NCBI GenBank assembly: GCA_028565635.1
Contig: JAOXYB010063145.1
Span: forward strand, 1 to 10,477
Direction: 5' to 3'
DNA length: 10,477 nucleotides
Source: Phoronis ovalis
Lineage: Eukaryota; Phoronida; Phoronidae
Shown here: positions 7,766 to 10,477 of the stretch, one piece after another
Numbering within the stretch: the first letter of the stretch is position 1
Layout of the letters: every line of letters starts with the position of its first letter
The notes under the pieces: model-generated
Seen by the model: only the letters and a program-made list of their open reading frames with translations
The model's database searches: none
Told to the model about the DNA's origin: nothing
Translations under genes and position numbers: made by a program

Positions 7766-7910
7766 TAAGTTTTTGGCCCATTAATCAAGAAATGGTAATT
7801 TGTATTTTAATTTAATATCTCATAAATATCATTCATTGCCTATAGAGAGTATATTGATCCATAATTAATGTCTCAAGATCCTCATAGTCATTAGCTATAT
7901 TGTTATATGT
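7766..7910. other. AT-rich stretch before the microsatellite
   Basis: Nothing recognised. Confidence 0.45.
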
Positions 7911-7932
7911 ATATATATATATATATATATAT
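7911..7932 (+). repeat. (AT)11 microsatellite
   Basis: Eleven uninterrupted AT units follow an imperfect TATATGT. Such dinucleotide runs are length-variable in populations and prone to assembly error. Confidence 0.95.
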
Positions 7933-8096
7933 GTAGTGGCGTACAGCTGAGCCTGGCAATTGTTTTTGGTCTGGCTATTGTAATAGTGAATGCAAATTCA
8001 GTACGTGCAGCTGTCGGTACTCTGCTGGTAAGTTAAAGGGGTTCACCGAAAAAAAGCAGTAGAAACACGCGTATCGCCTATTCAAGGGGAAAAAAA
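7933..8096. other. Flank of microsatellite, nothing recognised
   Basis: Somewhat more balanced base composition than the surroundings but no open frame or motif worth naming. Confidence 0.45.
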
Positions 8097-8110
8097 TAAC
8101 TGCGCAGTTA
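8097..8110. repeat. Perfect 14-bp palindrome
   Basis: TAACTGCGCAGTTA equals its own reverse complement and is flanked by A-rich runs on both sides (A7 upstream, A7 downstream). It has the form of a dimeric protein binding site, but I cannot name a factor. It could equally arise by chance in 10 kb, although a perfect 14-mer with a GC core is uncommon. Confidence 0.7.
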
Positions 8111-8943
8111 AAAAAATCATAAATAGGAAGTAATGTAAACATTTACAGAACAAGCTAATCTGCTTGCAATTGTTAAAGTGGACTAAGTGAAGCAGGTCCA
8201 TATTGCATTTTTAGTATTTAATTGTACGCGTTTAGCAATCTATGTCCACGCGCTGTGTGGATTAGCACACCTTTTAAATTGTAAATCTACCTCCTCTATA
8301 AATGCCTGAATTGTATAGTACTATGAATTCATAATTTAATTTATCGTTAATCCTTTAGTTTGACTTTCCAATTTTTCACTTTTTCCCAGTTTCCAAGTTG
8401 CTATATTGCAAGTTGTAGCAAAATTTATTGATTTCTGCGTGGGATAATTTACAACTTTTTTGTTAAAAGTGAACACTCTTCGATCAACAAAAAATTCCAC
8501 TATCGCGTTCCGGTCTGAATTCGGTACAATAGTTATGTTGGTGAGATAAATTTTTAATTAATTTTCTTACTTCCTAGGTAGAACCAAGTGATAATCAAAA
8601 TAAACTAGTATTACTGTAAATTAGAGTAATGAAATTACGTTTTTAATTATATCTAAATAGACTTTTTCTTACTTTAGGACTTGGATTAAGAATTAAAATA
8701 AATCTTGCTTTTTTGCAAAATACGTAAAAGCACGTTTTGCTGTTATACACAACGTGCACAGTTCTGCCGGTTTATTGGTCATCTGGCAGCATGCAGCTGT
8801 TATCATAAATATAATAGCCATTCTAAGGACTCGTACTGCTGTCGGAGAACATGCATGACAGCCTAAAGATATTCTGAAATTGCAAAACTCATTTTTGTGC
8901 TAATTACGAAAATACTCGATTTAGCCACTCTACAGGTTGTTTT
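8111..8943. other. AT-rich stretch with a short stem-loop near 8245
   Basis: TCCACGC (8245-8251) can pair with GTGTGGA (8255-8261) with one G-T wobble, and GTGTG (8255-8259) can alternatively pair with CACAC (8266-8270). No gene or other feature is seen. Confidence 0.45.
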
Positions 8944-8961
8944 TAACCTTTGTGCAGGTTA
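8934..8961. promoter_or_regulatory. Three alternating AGGTT motifs (possible binding-site cluster)
   Basis: AGGTT (8934-8938), its reverse complement within TAACCT (8944-8949), and AGGTTA (8956-8961) follow each other. TAACCT and AGGTTA form a perfect 6-bp everted pair with a 6-base spacer. AGGTTA is close to the nuclear-receptor half-site AGGTCA, for which everted repeats with a 6-base spacer are a known arrangement. The match is not exact and no target gene is visible, so this is speculative. Confidence 0.2.
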
Positions 8962-9560
8962 CGAACACAGCTAGTAAATAAAGAGGTGAACGCATTTATA
9001 ACAGACTGTTTTGCACATCTTGCGCCTTGCCCGCACTTGCATAGCTGACTGCAGATGCTGTATATTGTAAAGGGATATAATTTACGTAATTTTAATTACC
9101 ATCATGAAATTAGCAAACACTATTTAAATATGCCTTAACTGTTTTTAAAATAATACAGGATCATTTCTAAAACTTATAGTTTGGATCAAGTATCACCCTC
9201 GTGATCGTGGAGATTGAGAGAAGAAGCTAGAAAGTTGAAATCCTGTGGGCTGAACATAAATAGTTTCTCGAGGCATAAAGCATAAATGTGTAGTGACTTC
9301 AACATTATGATTGCATTAAAATTTAAACCAGTTTCTATATTGTACAAAAATTATTCGTTTTGCTGCTTTTGCGTTAACTGTCGCATCCCCTGGTGGTCAA
9401 ATGTCAAACTGTAATTTGAGTCCTCCGATCTTGGCGTGTCGATCTGTATCCGATTTTTCATAAAAAATTGCATCTGATTGTTTTTTGAAATACAACATCT
9501 GAGAAAAAAAACAGTGATCAATCAATAAACTGTAAGAGATAATAATAAGTAATTATTTCG
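8962..9560. other. AT-rich stretch, nothing recognised
   Basis: No open frame, RNA gene or repeat of note. Confidence 0.5.
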
Positions 9561-9581
9561 GAAACTCGTTAACTGAGTTTC
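9561..9581. repeat. Perfect 7-bp stem, 7-base loop
   Basis: GAAACTC (9561-9567) and GAGTTTC (9575-9581) flank GTTAACT. It lacks the histone mRNA stem-loop consensus and the T-run of a bacterial terminator, and no gene ends nearby. Confidence 0.5.
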
Positions 9582-9905
9582 TCTTGTCTTCTAATATGTG
9601 TAATTATATAATTTGCGCGTTTTACGTCGACATAGGCTAATGACCTATACAGTGCTCGGAAACAATGTGGATGTTACAGTGTGATAAGGTACGCCCGCGA
9701 CGTTCTTCACTTCCTTTGCATGTATTATAAAATAGTAAAACGAGTGAATCCATACCAACCAACTTAATTCCCTTAATTTCAGTGAATATATAGAGGGTAA
9801 AGGGATTTGATATCGTCGTGATTTGTCCATTAACACTGTATTTGCACATATAGAAATGTATGGTAGTGATGGCCTGTGTTCCTAATTGCTTGTGTTATTA
9901 ACTGG
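9582..9905. other. Non-coding stretch with short overlapping minus-strand frames
   Basis: Two overlapping minus-strand open frames of 60-70 codons (9849-9637 and 9836-9645) have no recognisable motif and are mutually exclusive in frame. I treat both as chance frames. Confidence 0.45.
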
Positions 9906-9963
9906 GGTGATTAATCATATTTGATTACATTTCATTCGTATGTAATCACCGTGTAATGCAAAT
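9906..9963. promoter_or_regulatory. Nested inverted repeats with TAATCA sites and an octamer motif
   Basis: GGTGATTA (9906-9913) is the exact reverse complement of TAATCACC (9943-9950), and TGATTAC (9922-9928) that of GTAATCA (9942-9948), so the right-hand sequence can pair with either left-hand copy. The TAATCA/TGATTA core is a homeodomain-type site and is present three to four times here. ATGCAAAT at 9956-9963 matches the POU-family octamer. The arrangement could be a regulatory module or a structured inverted repeat. The functional reading is inference. Confidence 0.3.
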
Positions 9964-10193
9964 GTAAACCACCATGTTTTTAACATCAGAGTCCGACATT
10001 CTTTATTGGTGTTATCGTGTTGTTTATTTGATGTCTTCTGTTTAGTGAACAATTGTATATTTTGAGGTCCTGGGTTTGAGGTGTGTTGTGGTACGTTCGT
10101 GTTTTAACATCGGAAACATAGTATCAACATGTTTCGCACCTGTCATATCTTACGACTAATGGATAACATGTGAGCTGAATATATATGATAATA
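9964..10193. other. Non-coding stretch, nothing recognised
   Basis: Slightly G/T-rich at 10050-10110. GGGTTTGAGGTG at 10074 was considered as a tRNA-like B box but does not match well enough. Confidence 0.45.
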
Positions 10194-10260
10194 TCCAAAT
10201 ACTAATGCCCCGATAAATAGAAATATTGCTTTATAACTTCGATCGGGGTACGTATTTGGA
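10194..10260. repeat. Imperfect inverted repeat with 27-base loop
   Basis: TCCAAATAC (10194-10202) pairs with GTATTTGGA (10252-10260), and CCCCGAT (10208-10214) pairs with ATCGGGG (10242-10248). Sixteen pairs are interrupted by a small internal loop (five bases on one side, three on the other). The loop 10215-10241 is AT-rich. This is the longest inverted repeat in the window after 416-446. It may be a miniature element's internal palindrome or a structured RNA hairpin of miRNA-precursor size. Confidence 0.7.
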
Positions 10261-10477
10261 CCTTCGCTGTAAATTCGTGCAAATTACATGATCTTCTCCT
10301 GATATTGCGCATCAGTCGTTGGGGCACATTTTGTGGCCTTATATATTGGCGCACTATTTGCATAAAAATTTAAAGAAACTATCGCAAAGAAAGTGGGCCT
10401 GTTTCAACACTTTTTGTTGAGATGTTTTATGCTGAGAAACATGTTTAACTATGATAAGGGGCATTTCTATATATATA
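10261..10477. other. Window end, nothing recognised
   Basis: AT-rich DNA ending in an AT dinucleotide run that may continue beyond the window. CTGAT and ATCAG around 10300-10316 form a small stem. Confidence 0.45.

Noticed and set aside
9561-9581. Stem-loop as a terminator or histone 3' processing signal
   Set aside because: No T run, no histone stem-loop consensus and no gene ending nearby.
9637-9849. Two minus-strand frames in different registers
   Set aside because: No motif, similar lengths in two registers of the same DNA, consistent with chance.
10066-10085. Second B-box-like string (GGGTTTGAGGTG)
   Set aside because: Mismatch at the invariant TTCGA core and no accompanying A box or acceptor stem.

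Overview
This window looks like AT-rich, intergenic or intronic nuclear DNA of an invertebrate animal. No complete protein-coding gene can be supported. There are no bacterial-style gene clusters, ribosome-binding sites, rRNA, tRNA or CRISPR arrays. Long A/T-rich stretches, simple repeats, a 25-nt poly(A) tract and a decayed non-LTR retrotransposon tail all point to a eukaryote. The retrotransposon C-terminal sequence resembles LINE proteins that are very common in bivalve and other mollusc genomes, so a mollusc is my best guess; that assignment is inference.

Layout. Bases 1-687 are unique-looking AT-rich DNA with one strong hairpin (416-446). Bases 688-1266 hold two diverged direct copies of one repeat unit. 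Bases 1643-2400 are the 3' end of a LINE: a broken C-terminal coding remnant with several stops and frameshifts, a short 3' UTR and an (ATTC)4 tail. Bases 2401-3679 are non-coding, with a possible TATA element near 2684 and a poly(A) tract at 3356-3380. On the minus strand, 4102-3680 is an open frame of about 140 codons that I do not recognise. It is the only other stretch that could be protein-derived. Bases 4834-5018 are a 19-bp minisatellite. From 5019 to the end the DNA is mostly AT-rich without genes, with a few inverted repeats (5281-5311, 8097-8110, 8944-8961, 9561-9581, 9906-9950, 10194-10260), a short direct repeat (7636/7749) and an (AT)n microsatellite (7911-7932).

Nothing here forms an operon or pathway. 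The supported content is a dead mobile-element fragment, satellite-like repeats and palindromes, plus one orphan open frame. I did not find evidence of a previously undescribed biological system. The most useful follow-ups are a homology search with the 3680-4102 frame and a genome-wide copy count of the 688-1266 repeat and of the hairpins.
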